5,333 bases of DNA from an uncultured Veillonella sp. Lineage in GTDB: Bacteria; Bacillota; Negativicutes; Veillonellales; Veillonellaceae. Of the stretch, positions 1 through 4,868 are shown piece by piece. The stretch covers positions 1 through 5,333 of the forward strand of contig CABQQJ010000078.1 of assembly GCA_902466275.1 (NCBI GenBank). Direction: 5' to 3'. Under the pieces are notes generated by a model that worked only from the letters and a program-made list of their open reading frames with translations, searched no databases and was not told the DNA's origin. The stretch's first letter is position 1, and every line of letters starts with the position of its first letter. The position numbers were made by a program, and so were the translations under genes.

Positions 1-551
1 TGTGCTTGATTCACCGCATTCCTGATTTATATGAAGCTGGTATTGATAGCCTTAAAATTGAAGGGCGTATGAAATCAGTTCACTATTGTGCCACAGTGGC
101 AAAAGTATATCGTACAGCGATTGATACATACCTTAAAGAAGGTAAAGATTGGTATGTTCGTCCAGAATGGATTGCAGAATTAGAGAAGATTTCCCATCGT
201 CCTTATACAGATGGCTTTGCAGAAGGTCGTCCTGATGAAACGGCTCAAAACTATGGTAAATCTACGAATACGCAGAGCCATGACTTCATCGGTTTAGTTA
301 TGGGCTACAACGAAGAAGAAAAATACGTTGATCTTGAACAACGTAATAACTTTAAGGTGGGCGATAAGGTAGAATTCTGTCAGCCAAAAGGGGAACTTGT
401 TGAAACTGTTATCGAAAAAATGACAGATGAAGATGGCAATCCTATCGATGTAGCACCTCATGCACAAATGAAAGTTCGCATCTATATGGATACACCACTT
501 GAACCGTACTCCATGATGCGCCGTGAGTGCAAACCTAAAGAGGATGAATAG
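1..551 (+). CDS. U32-family protein, C-terminal part (TrhP/YegQ-like tRNA hydroxylation protein), 5' truncated
   Basis: This reading frame is open from the window edge (first full codon TGC at 3-5) to TAG at 549-551, giving 182 residues. The start of the gene lies outside the window. The opening stretch C-L-I-H-R-I-P-D-L followed by EAGIDSLKIEGRMKS is the hallmark near the end of the U32 (formerly peptidase U32) catalytic domain. HRPYTDGF follows at about residues 65-72. The last ~90 residues, with V-x-L-E-Q-R-N-x-F-x-V-G-D and ending near M-M-R-R-E, match the small beta-rich C-terminal U32 domain. Family knowledge: proteins with this layout include TrhP of E. coli and B. subtilis, which takes part in prephenate-dependent hydroxylation of wobble uridine (ho5U34) in tRNA. 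Related U32 proteins hold an iron-sulfur cluster through conserved cysteines, and the Cys at the window edge may be one. The older protease label is probably misleading here. TrhP versus another U32 paralogue cannot be settled without the N-terminal half, so I give no symbol. Confidence 0.88.
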   Translation, partial: CLIHRIPDLYEAGIDSLKIEGRMKSVHYCATVAKVYRTAIDTYLKEGKDWYVRPEWIAELEKISHRPYTDGFAEGRPDETAQNYGKSTNTQSHDFIGLVMGYNEEEKYVDLEQRNNFKVGDKVEFCQPKGELVETVIEKMTDEDGNPIDVAPHAQMKVRIYMDTPLEPYSMMRRECKPKEDE

Positions 552-568
552 TTAAAAAATGGTATCGA

Positions 569-584
569 AGACTAATTAAAGTCT
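569..584 (+). other. Weak hairpin downstream of the U32 gene
   Basis: AGACT (569-573) can pair with AGTCT (580-584) across a 6-nt AT loop, 18 bases after the stop codon. No T-run follows, and the stem is short and AT-rich. I do not call it an intrinsic terminator. Transcripts of the U32 gene may therefore read into the DUF4911-like gene. Confidence 0.3.
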
Positions 585-623
585 AAAAGATAGTTACTAT
601 TTAGAAAAAGATAGATACTATTT
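585..623 (+). repeat. Two 18-bp direct repeats, 21-bp period, each with a dyad core
   Basis: AAAAGATAGTTACTATTT (585-602) recurs as AAAAGATAGATACTATTT (606-623) with a single mismatch. The core of the first copy, ATAGT-T-ACTAT, is a perfect 11-bp palindrome. The second, ATAG-ATA-CTAT, is a shorter one. The 21-bp period puts the two dyads on the same face of the helix, as expected for a pair of operator sites. They lie about 50-85 bp upstream of the -35 region of the DUF4911-like gene. No regulator family can be named from these sequences. Confidence 0.5.
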
Positions 624-670
624 TCAAAATGGTAGTAAGCCTATTAGCTATATAAGATAGTCCATCTAGT

Positions 671-699
671 TTAGTTTATAAAAATCTAAATGATATAAT
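671..699 (+). promoter_or_regulatory. Extended -10 promoter for the DUF4911-like gene
   Basis: TGATATAAT at 691-699 is a perfect extended -10 element (TG, one base, TATAAT at 694-699). A weak -35 match, TTAGTT, sits at 671-676 with a 17-bp spacer. An extended -10 often compensates for a poor -35. Transcription would start near 706, leaving a very short leader before the ribosome binding site at 711-715. Confidence 0.65.
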
Positions 700-722
700 G
701 GTGATGCGAAGGAGGATAGTTT

Positions 723-1004
723 ATGAGTGGTACAGCCTTAGGACCGAGTAAATCTATCGGCGCATTTCCAGATGTATTTGACTTAACCACATCAGGAGAA
801 GAAGCGTATGTGTACTTTCACATTGATCCTAAGCATACGAATTTCATAAATCGCATCATTGAAGGCTATGAATATTTAGGTGTTATGACCTCGGTAGATG
901 CGAGTGGGCGGTGCATGTTGCGCTGCACACCATCTACAAGGCCTTTGGCGCTTGAAGTATTAAGTAGTTTATCCGACTATGTCACTATAGAAGATAAAGT
1001 ATAA
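723..1004 (+). CDS. Small DUF4911-like protein of unknown function
   Basis: This encodes 93 residues from ATG at 723 to TAA at 1002-1004. GGAGG at 711-715 sits 7 bases before the ATG and fixes the start. No signal peptide or membrane segment is seen, so it is probably cytoplasmic. After ~27 poorly conserved residues, the body reads Y-x-Y-F-H-I-D-P-K, then N-R-I-I-E-G-Y-E-Y-L-G-V-M-T-S-V-D, then a short strand and helix. I recognise this pattern as the DUF4911 family (established name, no known function). The order looks like strand, helix, strand, strand, helix, compatible with a small ferredoxin-like alpha/beta fold, which is inference. It follows a U32-family gene after a 171-bp spacer. My recollection that DUF4911 genes often sit beside U32 genes in Firmicutes suggests a shared RNA-modification context. 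Family assignment is from memory of the motif, not a search. Confidence 0.8.
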   Translation: MSGTALGPSKSIGAFPDVFDLTTSGEEAYVYFHIDPKHTNFINRIIEGYEYLGVMTSVDASGRCMLRCTPSTRPLALEVLSSLSDYVTIEDKV

Positions 1005-1009
1005 TTTTG

Positions 1010-1056
1010 ATTGTAAATTGTATGAGGGAATTTTGTGACTATACTAGATTTACAAT
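1010..1056 (+). repeat. 9-bp perfect inverted repeat with extra ATTGTA copies
   Basis: ATTGTAAAT (1010-1018) and ATTTACAAT (1048-1056) are perfect reverse complements separated by 29 bp. Further ATTGTA copies occur at 1017-1022 and 1075-1080. The arms bracket the likely -35 of the next gene, and the right arm lies in its spacer directly before the -10. No T-run follows, so an operator or looping site is more likely than a terminator. Confidence 0.45.
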
Positions 1057-1062
1057 TATATT
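1033..1062 (+). promoter_or_regulatory. Candidate promoter for the exported protein gene
   Basis: TTGTGA (1033-1038) as -35 and TATATT (1057-1062) as -10 are separated by 18 bp, giving a start near 1069 and a leader of about 30 nt. A second possible -10, TATACT at 1040-1045 with TTGTAT at 1018-1023 (16 bp), overlaps it. The sequence does not decide between them. Confidence 0.45.
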
Positions 1063-1099
1063 AAATGTATACGAATTGTAGAGAAATGAGAGTATATCT

Positions 1100-2089
1100 A
1101 TGAAACAATCTATTTTGAAACGTGCATTATTAACAGCTTGCCTTGGGGCCTCTATGGCAGGTGTAGCTATGGCGGGTCCTGTAGGCCCTGTAATCATTCC
1201 TCAAGCAGGGGATGTGGTTATTATCAACCATGGTCCTGATATGACTTTCACAGGGAATATCAATTTTGATGTTGAAAGCCAAACTAACAACAATTTACAA
1301 ATTGGTTCTACTGTGATTCCTAATGTGGTATACGGTGCGGCTTTCAATAAGTCTGGCGCACCAGATACTATCATCCCAGCTCAAACGTATGTATATGTAG
1401 GCACAAAAGACGGGGCGAATGCTTTCACAGAAGCTAGCGATGCAGACAAAAAAGGGGCAAGCTGGAATGTGGAAACATTGAAGAAAACTAAATCTGGCGA
1501 TGTACAATTGGCGAGCCGTGGCGTTCCTGAAAAACCATTGGCTAACCAAGTGGCGACCATTAAAGATTCCATTATGCTTAGCGCTGTAGACCTCAGTACT
1601 ACAGAGGTGGGACGCAATAGCAAGGGTGTTTTATATATGACCGTACCTAAGGAATTGAAATTGACTGCTGACACAGGCATTCCTGATGATGTACGTGAAA
1701 CGATGCCAGCCATGTTCCGGGGCAAAATGGGAGACTCCCTCATGGTAAACCTCATGCCTCTAAATGAAGAAGAGAAGCAACAGTTAGCGGCAAATCCACA
1801 TAATGCCAATACTATCGTATTCAACCGTGGTATGAACATGGCAAAAATGATTGGATCCTCTGCACGTACAAGCAAGGTGTACACATACATGAAGGATCAT
1901 TATTTGAACCTTGTTATTGTAGCGAAAGATTACGATGATAACGGTGCTCGCGGTAGCGGTGTTATGATGGTATCTAAACAAGATAACTCTAATGACGTGC
2001 TCTTAACACTCTACAAAGGTCCAGACCTTTCTACTAGCAAATTGGAAAAAGTAATTGGTGCTATGTTGTCTACAAACTTCAAACGTTAA
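1100..2089 (+). CDS. Exported protein of unknown function with Sec signal peptide
   Basis: This encodes 329 residues from ATG at 1100 to TAA at 2087-2089. The ribosome binding site is modest (GAGAG around 1088-1092, 7 bases from the ATG). Residues 1-25 form a clear Sec signal peptide: Lys/Arg-containing start (K2, K7, R8), hydrophobic core, and A-M-A before a probable cut at A25/G26. The mature ~304 residues begin with a Gly/Pro-rich GPVGPVIIP segment. They contain no cysteine, no second membrane helix, and not the usual terminal aromatic residue of an outer-membrane barrel (the chain ends F-K-R). Methionine is unusually frequent, with eight between residues 202 and 250 (202, 205, 210, 215, 219, 245, 247, 250). 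I do not recognise the family or any catalytic motif. In a diderm host it would be periplasmic or secreted. It stands alone, with its own promoter candidate and a strong terminator, so context gives no function. That it is a real gene is well supported by the signal peptide, length and flanking signals. Confidence 0.85.
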   Translation: MKQSILKRALLTACLGASMAGVAMAGPVGPVIIPQAGDVVIINHGPDMTFTGNINFDVESQTNNNLQIGSTVIPNVVYGAAFNKSGAPDTIIPAQTYVYVGTKDGANAFTEASDADKKGASWNVETLKKTKSGDVQLASRGVPEKPLANQVATIKDSIMLSAVDLSTTEVGRNSKGVLYMTVPKELKLTADTGIPDDVRETMPAMFRGKMGDSLMVNLMPLNEEEKQQLAANPHNANTIVFNRGMNMAKMIGSSARTSKVYTYMKDHYLNLVIVAKDYDDNGARGSGVMMVSKQDNSNDVLLTLYKGPDLSTSKLEKVIGAMLSTNFKR

Positions 2090-2112
2090 TTTATAAATAA
2101 TGCATATAAAAT

Positions 2113-2188
2113 GGCTCGAGATTCTGATATGTTCTGCCTTTACTGGTTGTCTAGTAAAGGGGACATATCATTCTCGAGCCGTTTTTTT
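2113..2188 (+). terminator. Long three-segment intrinsic terminator after the exported protein gene
   Basis: The outer stem pairs GGCTCGAGA (2113-2121) with TCTCGAGCC (2172-2180). After a small internal loop, TGATATGT (2125-2132) pairs with ACATATCA (2163-2170). The inner stem pairs CCTTTACT (2137-2144) with AGTAAAGG (2153-2160) around an 8-nt loop. Seven Ts follow at 2182-2188. It lies 23 bases after the stop codon. Its length is well beyond the usual single short hairpin. Confidence 0.93.
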
Positions 2189-2206
2189 AAGATATATGTA
2201 TATATA

Positions 2207-2240
2207 GCTATAAATAAAGGTGAGATTTGCAGTTTATAGC
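2207..2240 (+). repeat. 8-bp inverted repeat GCTATAAA / TTTATAGC
   Basis: GCTATAAA (2207-2214) and TTTATAGC (2233-2240) are perfect reverse complements separated by 18 bp. The right arm overlaps the first phased CAGTTTATAG element. The region is AT-rich and lacks a following T-run, so a protein-binding role is more plausible than termination. Confidence 0.35.
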
Positions 2241-2291
2241 TTTTACAGAAATTACAGTTTATAGTTCTTATTAAATTTACAGTTAAACTGT
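2230..2291 (+). repeat. Three CAGTT elements phased at exactly 25 bp, the last a 13-bp palindrome
   Basis: CAGTTTATAG occurs at 2230-2239 and again exactly at 2255-2264. A third CAGTT starts at 2280 inside ACAGTTAAACTGT (2279-2291), a perfect palindrome around a central A. The palindrome ends one base before the likely -35 of the thrS leader promoter. Related TTACAG words also occur at 2243-2248 and 2252-2257. The arrangement looks like a cluster of regulator sites acting on the T-box promoter. The regulator is unknown. Confidence 0.5.
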
Positions 2292-2292
2292 A

Positions 2293-2324
2293 TTGAATTT
2301 TTTAGTCCTCTATGATACTATAAT
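2293..2324 (+). promoter_or_regulatory. Promoter for the T-box leader and thrS
   Basis: TTGAAT (2293-2298) is a good -35. With a 17-bp spacer the -10 would be TACTAT (2316-2321). The better hexamer TATAAT (2319-2324) would need a 20-bp spacer, or a much weaker -35. Either way transcription would begin around 2330, just before the first T-box helix. The palindrome at 2279-2291 abuts the -35. Confidence 0.6.
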
Positions 2325-2333
2325 CTAGTAAAA

Positions 2334-2585
2334 GTGATGCAAAGGACATGATTCTTTTATCCCTGTGTACCAGAGAGAGGCTGATGCTGGAAATGCCTTA
2401 CACATATATTAGAGTTACCCCCTTTAAACTGATTTGTCGAACCTAAGTAGGCAAATACGGCCGCCACCGTTATCGGGCTTAATGAAGTGAATTAACTATA
2501 CACATATATTGGTATAGATAATTAACTAGGGTGGAACCGCGAATGATCTTCGTCCCTTGTTTGTAGGGATAGAGGGTCTTTTTTT
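2334..2585 (+). promoter_or_regulatory. T-box riboswitch (tRNA-Thr responsive) with intrinsic terminator, controlling thrS
   Basis: The T-box sequence AGGGTGGAACCGCG is at 2528-2541. Stem I is closed by AAAGG (2341-2345) and CCTTT (2421-2425). Its upper part pairs GTGTA (2365-2369) with TACAC (2399-2403), holds AGAGAG (2372-2377), and is capped by AGGC/GCCT (2378-2381, 2395-2398). The probable specifier is ACC (2417-2419), a Thr codon, on the 3' strand of stem I. Stem III pairs CTATAC (2496-2501) with GTATAG (2512-2517). In the antiterminator, AGGG (2528-2531) pairs with CCCT (2554-2557) and GCG (2539-2541) with CGT (2551-2553), leaving the UGGAACC bulge free to meet the tRNA acceptor end. 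Known mechanism: uncharged tRNA stabilises the antiterminator so that transcription reaches thrS; charged tRNA lets the terminator form. Confidence 0.95.
2545..2585 (+). terminator. T-box conditional terminator
   Basis: The 5' strand (2545-2557, starting GATC) pairs with the 3' strand (2565-2578, ending GGTC) as 13 base pairs including GU pairs, with A2571 bulged and a 7-nt loop at 2558-2564. Seven Ts follow at 2579-2585. The segment CGTCCCT (2551-2557) is shared with the antiterminator, so the two structures exclude each other, as a T-box requires. Confidence 0.9.
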
Positions 2586-2701
2586 ATTACCCAATTTCTA
2601 CAAGCTAATTACTCAATGTTTATGTATTGTGTGGTAAGTAGGTATATTGGTGAAAGTAGAAAATCAAAGCTATCCTAGTTTATAAATTGGAGGAAAGAAA
2701 A
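2586..2701 (+). other. Untranslated stretch between T-box terminator and thrS, with thrS ribosome binding site
   Basis: There is no gene or convincing promoter in these 116 bases. GGAGG (2689-2693) lies 8 bases before the ATG at 2702 and is a strong Shine-Dalgarno sequence. CCAATTTCTA (2591-2600) is complementary to TATAAATTGG (2681-2690) at 9 of 10 positions, and the second arm includes the first two bases of the Shine-Dalgarno. This could fold the whole stretch in the read-through transcript. Confidence 0.6.
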
Positions 2702-4612
2702 ATGGCAGATGTAAAAATCATTTTACCTGATGGTAGTGCAAAGGAATACGCTGCTGGCACTACTCTTGGGGAAGCAGTAAAACAATTATCTAACAGCTTG
2801 GCTAAAAAAGTACTAGCTGCAAACGTTAATGGCGAATTAACAGACCTTCGCGAAGAACTTGTAGATGGCTCTGAAGTTGCGTTCTTAACATTCGAAGATG
2901 AAGGGGGCAAACATACTTTGCGTCACACAGCTTCTCATATCTTGGCACAAGCGGTTAAACGCTTATGGCCTGAAGCTAAATTGGCTATCGGTCCTGCTAT
3001 CGATAAAGGTTTCTACTATGATATCGATATGGAACATACTTTGACTCCTGAAGATTTGGGTAAAATCGAAAAGGAAATGAGCCGTATTGTAAAAGAAAAT
3101 TTACCGATTACTAAATCCGTTATGCCTCGTCAAGAAGCTATCGAATTCTTTAAAGCTAAAAATGAAGATTACAAGGTAGAATTGATTCAAGATCTTCCTG
3201 AAGATGCTGTAATCTCTTGCTACTCTCAAGGCGATTTCATCGATCTTTGTGCAGGTCCTCACGTGGCATCCACTGGTAAGGTGAAAGCTTTCAAATTACA
3301 AAGCATTGCAGGTGCATACTGGCGCGGCGATGAAAAGAATAAAATGTTGCAACGTATTTACGGTACAGCATTTGAAAAGAAAGAAGAACTTGATGCATAC
3401 CTTCACTTGCTTGAAGAAGCAGCTAAACGGGACCACCGTAAGCTTGGTAAAGAACTTGGCTTGTTCGTTATCAAAGAAGAAGGTCCTGGTTTCCCATTCT
3501 TCTTGCCAAAAGGCATGGCTCTTCGCAACGAATTAGAAAACTTCTGGCGTGAAGTTCACCATGAATTTGATTACGAAGAAATTCGTACACCAATCATCTT
3601 GAACAAACAATTGTGGGAAACATCTGGTCACTGGTTCCATTACCGCGAAAATATGTACACTACAATTATTGACGAAGAAGAATATGCAATTAAACCAATG
3701 AACTGCCCAGGCGGTATCTTGGTTTATCAAAATGAAATGCATTCTTACCGTGACTTCCCATTGCGTTACGCTGAACTTGGTCTAGTTCACCGTCATGAAT
3801 TATCTGGTGCATTACACGGCTTGTTCCGGGTACGTGCTTTCACACAAGACGATGCTCACGTATTCATGTTGCCTGAACAAATGCAATCCGAATTGATGAA
3901 AGTTATCGAATTGTTCGACCGTATTTATAGCCAATTCGGCTTGAAATACCATGTTGAATTGTCTACTAAACCAGACAATGCAATGGGTGATGATGCAATT
4001 TGGGAAGCAGCTACAGAAGCATTGCGCAATGCCATTGAAGCAAAAGGTATTCCTTACGTAATCAACCCTGGCGATGGTGCATTCTATGGTCCTAAACTTG
4101 ACTACCATATTGAAGACTCCTTGGGCCGTACATGGCAATGTGGTACTATCCAATTGGATATGAACTTGCCTGAACGTTTCCAAATTGAATATGTTGGTGA
4201 AGATGGTCAAAAACATCGTCCTATCATGATTCACCGTGCATGCTTCGGCTCCATGGAACGTTTTATCGGTATCTTAACTGAACACTATGCAGGTGCATTC
4301 CCAACTTGGATGGCTCCTGTACAAGTTAAAATCTTGCCTATCTCTGAAAAACATGTTGAATATGCTAAAGAATTGGCAAAACAAATGCACCGCGACTATG
4401 TACGTGTGGAAGTAGACGATCGCAGCGAAAAAATCGGTTATAAAATCCGCCAAGCACAAATGGCAAAGGTTCCATACATGCTTGTTGTGGGTGATAAAGA
4501 GGTCGAAGAAGGCACAGTTAACGTTCGTAAACACGGTGGTGACGAATTGGGCTCCGTACCATTCGAAGAATTCTTCAATTCTATTAAAATCGATATCAAA
4601 GATCGTAATTAA
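2702..4612 (+). CDS. thrS: Threonine--tRNA ligase (threonyl-tRNA synthetase)
   Basis: This encodes 636 residues, close to the ~640 usual for bacterial ThrS. It charges tRNA-Thr with threonine using ATP in the cytoplasm and removes mischarged serine. The order is a TGS domain (about 1-63), an N-terminal editing domain with H75, H79, C183 and H187 (the HxxxH and CxxxH set), a class II catalytic core, and a C-terminal anticodon-binding domain (about the last 100 residues). Zinc ligands that select threonine are C335 (in MNCPGG), H386 (in DDAHVF) and H511 (in IHRACFG), at essentially the E. coli positions. Motif 2 has R364 and E366, and motif 3 has R520 in GSMERF. All key residues are present, so the enzyme should be active and proofreading. 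The ATG at 2702 is chosen because GGAGG lies 8 bases upstream; an in-frame TTG at 2687 overlaps that site and is unlikely. Expression is controlled by the T-box upstream, and a terminator follows, so it appears to be a single-gene unit. Confidence 0.98.
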   Translation: MADVKIILPDGSAKEYAAGTTLGEAVKQLSNSLAKKVLAANVNGELTDLREELVDGSEVAFLTFEDEGGKHTLRHTASHILAQAVKRLWPEAKLAIGPAIDKGFYYDIDMEHTLTPEDLGKIEKEMSRIVKENLPITKSVMPRQEAIEFFKAKNEDYKVELIQDLPEDAVISCYSQGDFIDLCAGPHVASTGKVKAFKLQSIAGAYWRGDEKNKMLQRIYGTAFEKKEELDAYLHLLEEAAKRDHRKLGKELGLFVIKEEGPGFPFFLPKGMALRNELENFWREVHHEFDYEEIRTPIILNKQLWETSGHWFHYRENMYTTIIDEEEYAIKPMNCPGGILVYQNEMHSYRDFPLRYAELGLVHRHELSGALHGLFRVRAFTQDDAHVFMLPEQMQSELMKVIELFDRIYSQFGLKYHVELSTKPDNAMGDDAIWEAATEALRNAIEAKGIPYVINPGDGAFYGPKLDYHIEDSLGRTWQCGTIQLDMNLPERFQIEYVGEDGQKHRPIMIHRACFGSMERFIGILTEHYAGAFPTWMAPVQVKILPISEKHVEYAKELAKQMHRDYVRVEVDDRSEKIGYKIRQAQMAKVPYMLVVGDKEVEEGTVNVRKHGGDELGSVPFEEFFNSIKIDIKDRN

Positions 4613-4650
4613 CCTTAAAGGGATTAGTTATTTCTGATGACTCTATAATA

Positions 4651-4694
4651 GGTAGGGGTTGGTCTTCACTAAGTGAACCAAACCCTACCTTTTT
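4651..4694 (+). terminator. Intrinsic terminator after thrS
   Basis: GGTAGGG (4651-4657) pairs with CCCTACC (4683-4689). After a G/A mismatch, TTGG (4659-4662) pairs with CCAA (4678-4681), and TTCAC (4665-4669) can pair with GTGAA (4673-4677). Five Ts follow at 4690-4694. It begins 38 bases after the thrS stop codon and separates thrS from the transporter. Confidence 0.92.
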
Positions 4695-4735
4695 GTATTC
4701 CTCTAAATAAAGTTTTTAGACAATTAAATAATTCA

Positions 4736-4819
4736 GAAGATCAAGAAATATATATTGCATAATTACGGTTAAGTAGTATAATTGAATATTAGTAAACTTA
4801 ATATAGAGTTGAAGATCAA
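4736..4819 (+). repeat. 9-bp direct repeat GAAGATCAA flanking the transporter promoter
   Basis: GAAGATCAA occurs at 4736-4744 and 4811-4819, exactly 75 bp apart, on either side of the promoter. The second copy overlaps a small inverted repeat, AAGAT (4812-4816) with ATCTT (4822-4826). It could be a pair of regulator sites, but the word is short and the region AT-rich. Confidence 0.25.
4755..4782 (+). promoter_or_regulatory. Candidate promoter for the MFS transporter gene
   Basis: A perfect -10, TATAAT, is at 4777-4782. The best -35 is the weak TTGCAT at 4755-4760 with a 16-bp spacer. Transcription would start near 4789, leaving an untranslated leader of about 80 nt that contains short AT-rich inverted repeats but no riboswitch that I recognise. 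Confidence 0.55.
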
Positions 4820-4868
4820 TTATCTTATCTTTTAATTGTTACCTGTGAGTAGCGAAAGGAAAATAACT

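Noticed and set aside
1130..1141. Lipobox-like L-T-A-C at residues 11-14 of the exported protein
   Set aside because: The hydrophobic core before the Cys would be only about five residues, too short for a lipoprotein signal. The hydrophobic stretch continues to a good A-M-A signal peptidase I site at residue 25.
1381..1890. Minus-strand open frame opposite the exported protein gene
   Set aside because: No ribosome binding site, no recognisable domain, and it lies entirely antisense to a gene with a signal peptide and good flanking signals.
2441..2443. A second ACC triplet as T-box specifier (in GTCGAACCTAAG)
   Set aside because: It lies in the linker after the closing arm of stem I (CCTTT, 2421-2425) and after the AAACTGA segment, whereas the specifier sits inside stem I. 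ACC at 2417-2419 fits the fold. Not excluded without a covariance alignment.
2643..2648. TATATT as an internal promoter for thrS downstream of the T-box
   Set aside because: There is no credible -35 at 16-18 bp upstream, and such a promoter would bypass the T-box control.
2687..2701. In-frame TTG upstream of thrS that would add five residues
   Set aside because: The TTG overlaps the GGAGG Shine-Dalgarno that serves the ATG at 2702, has no ribosome binding site of its own, and the TGS domain of ThrS begins naturally at M-A-D-V-K-I.
3812..4234. Minus-strand open frames opposite thrS
   Set aside because: Shadows of the codon pattern of thrS on the other strand. Their translations have no recognisable domain and are rich in Cys, Phe and His, typical of antisense frames.
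4644..4649. TATAAT between the thrS stop and its terminator, as a promoter
   Set aside because: No -35 at a usable distance (TTAGTT at 4624-4629 gives only 14 bp), and any transcript would run straight into the terminator at 4651-4694.
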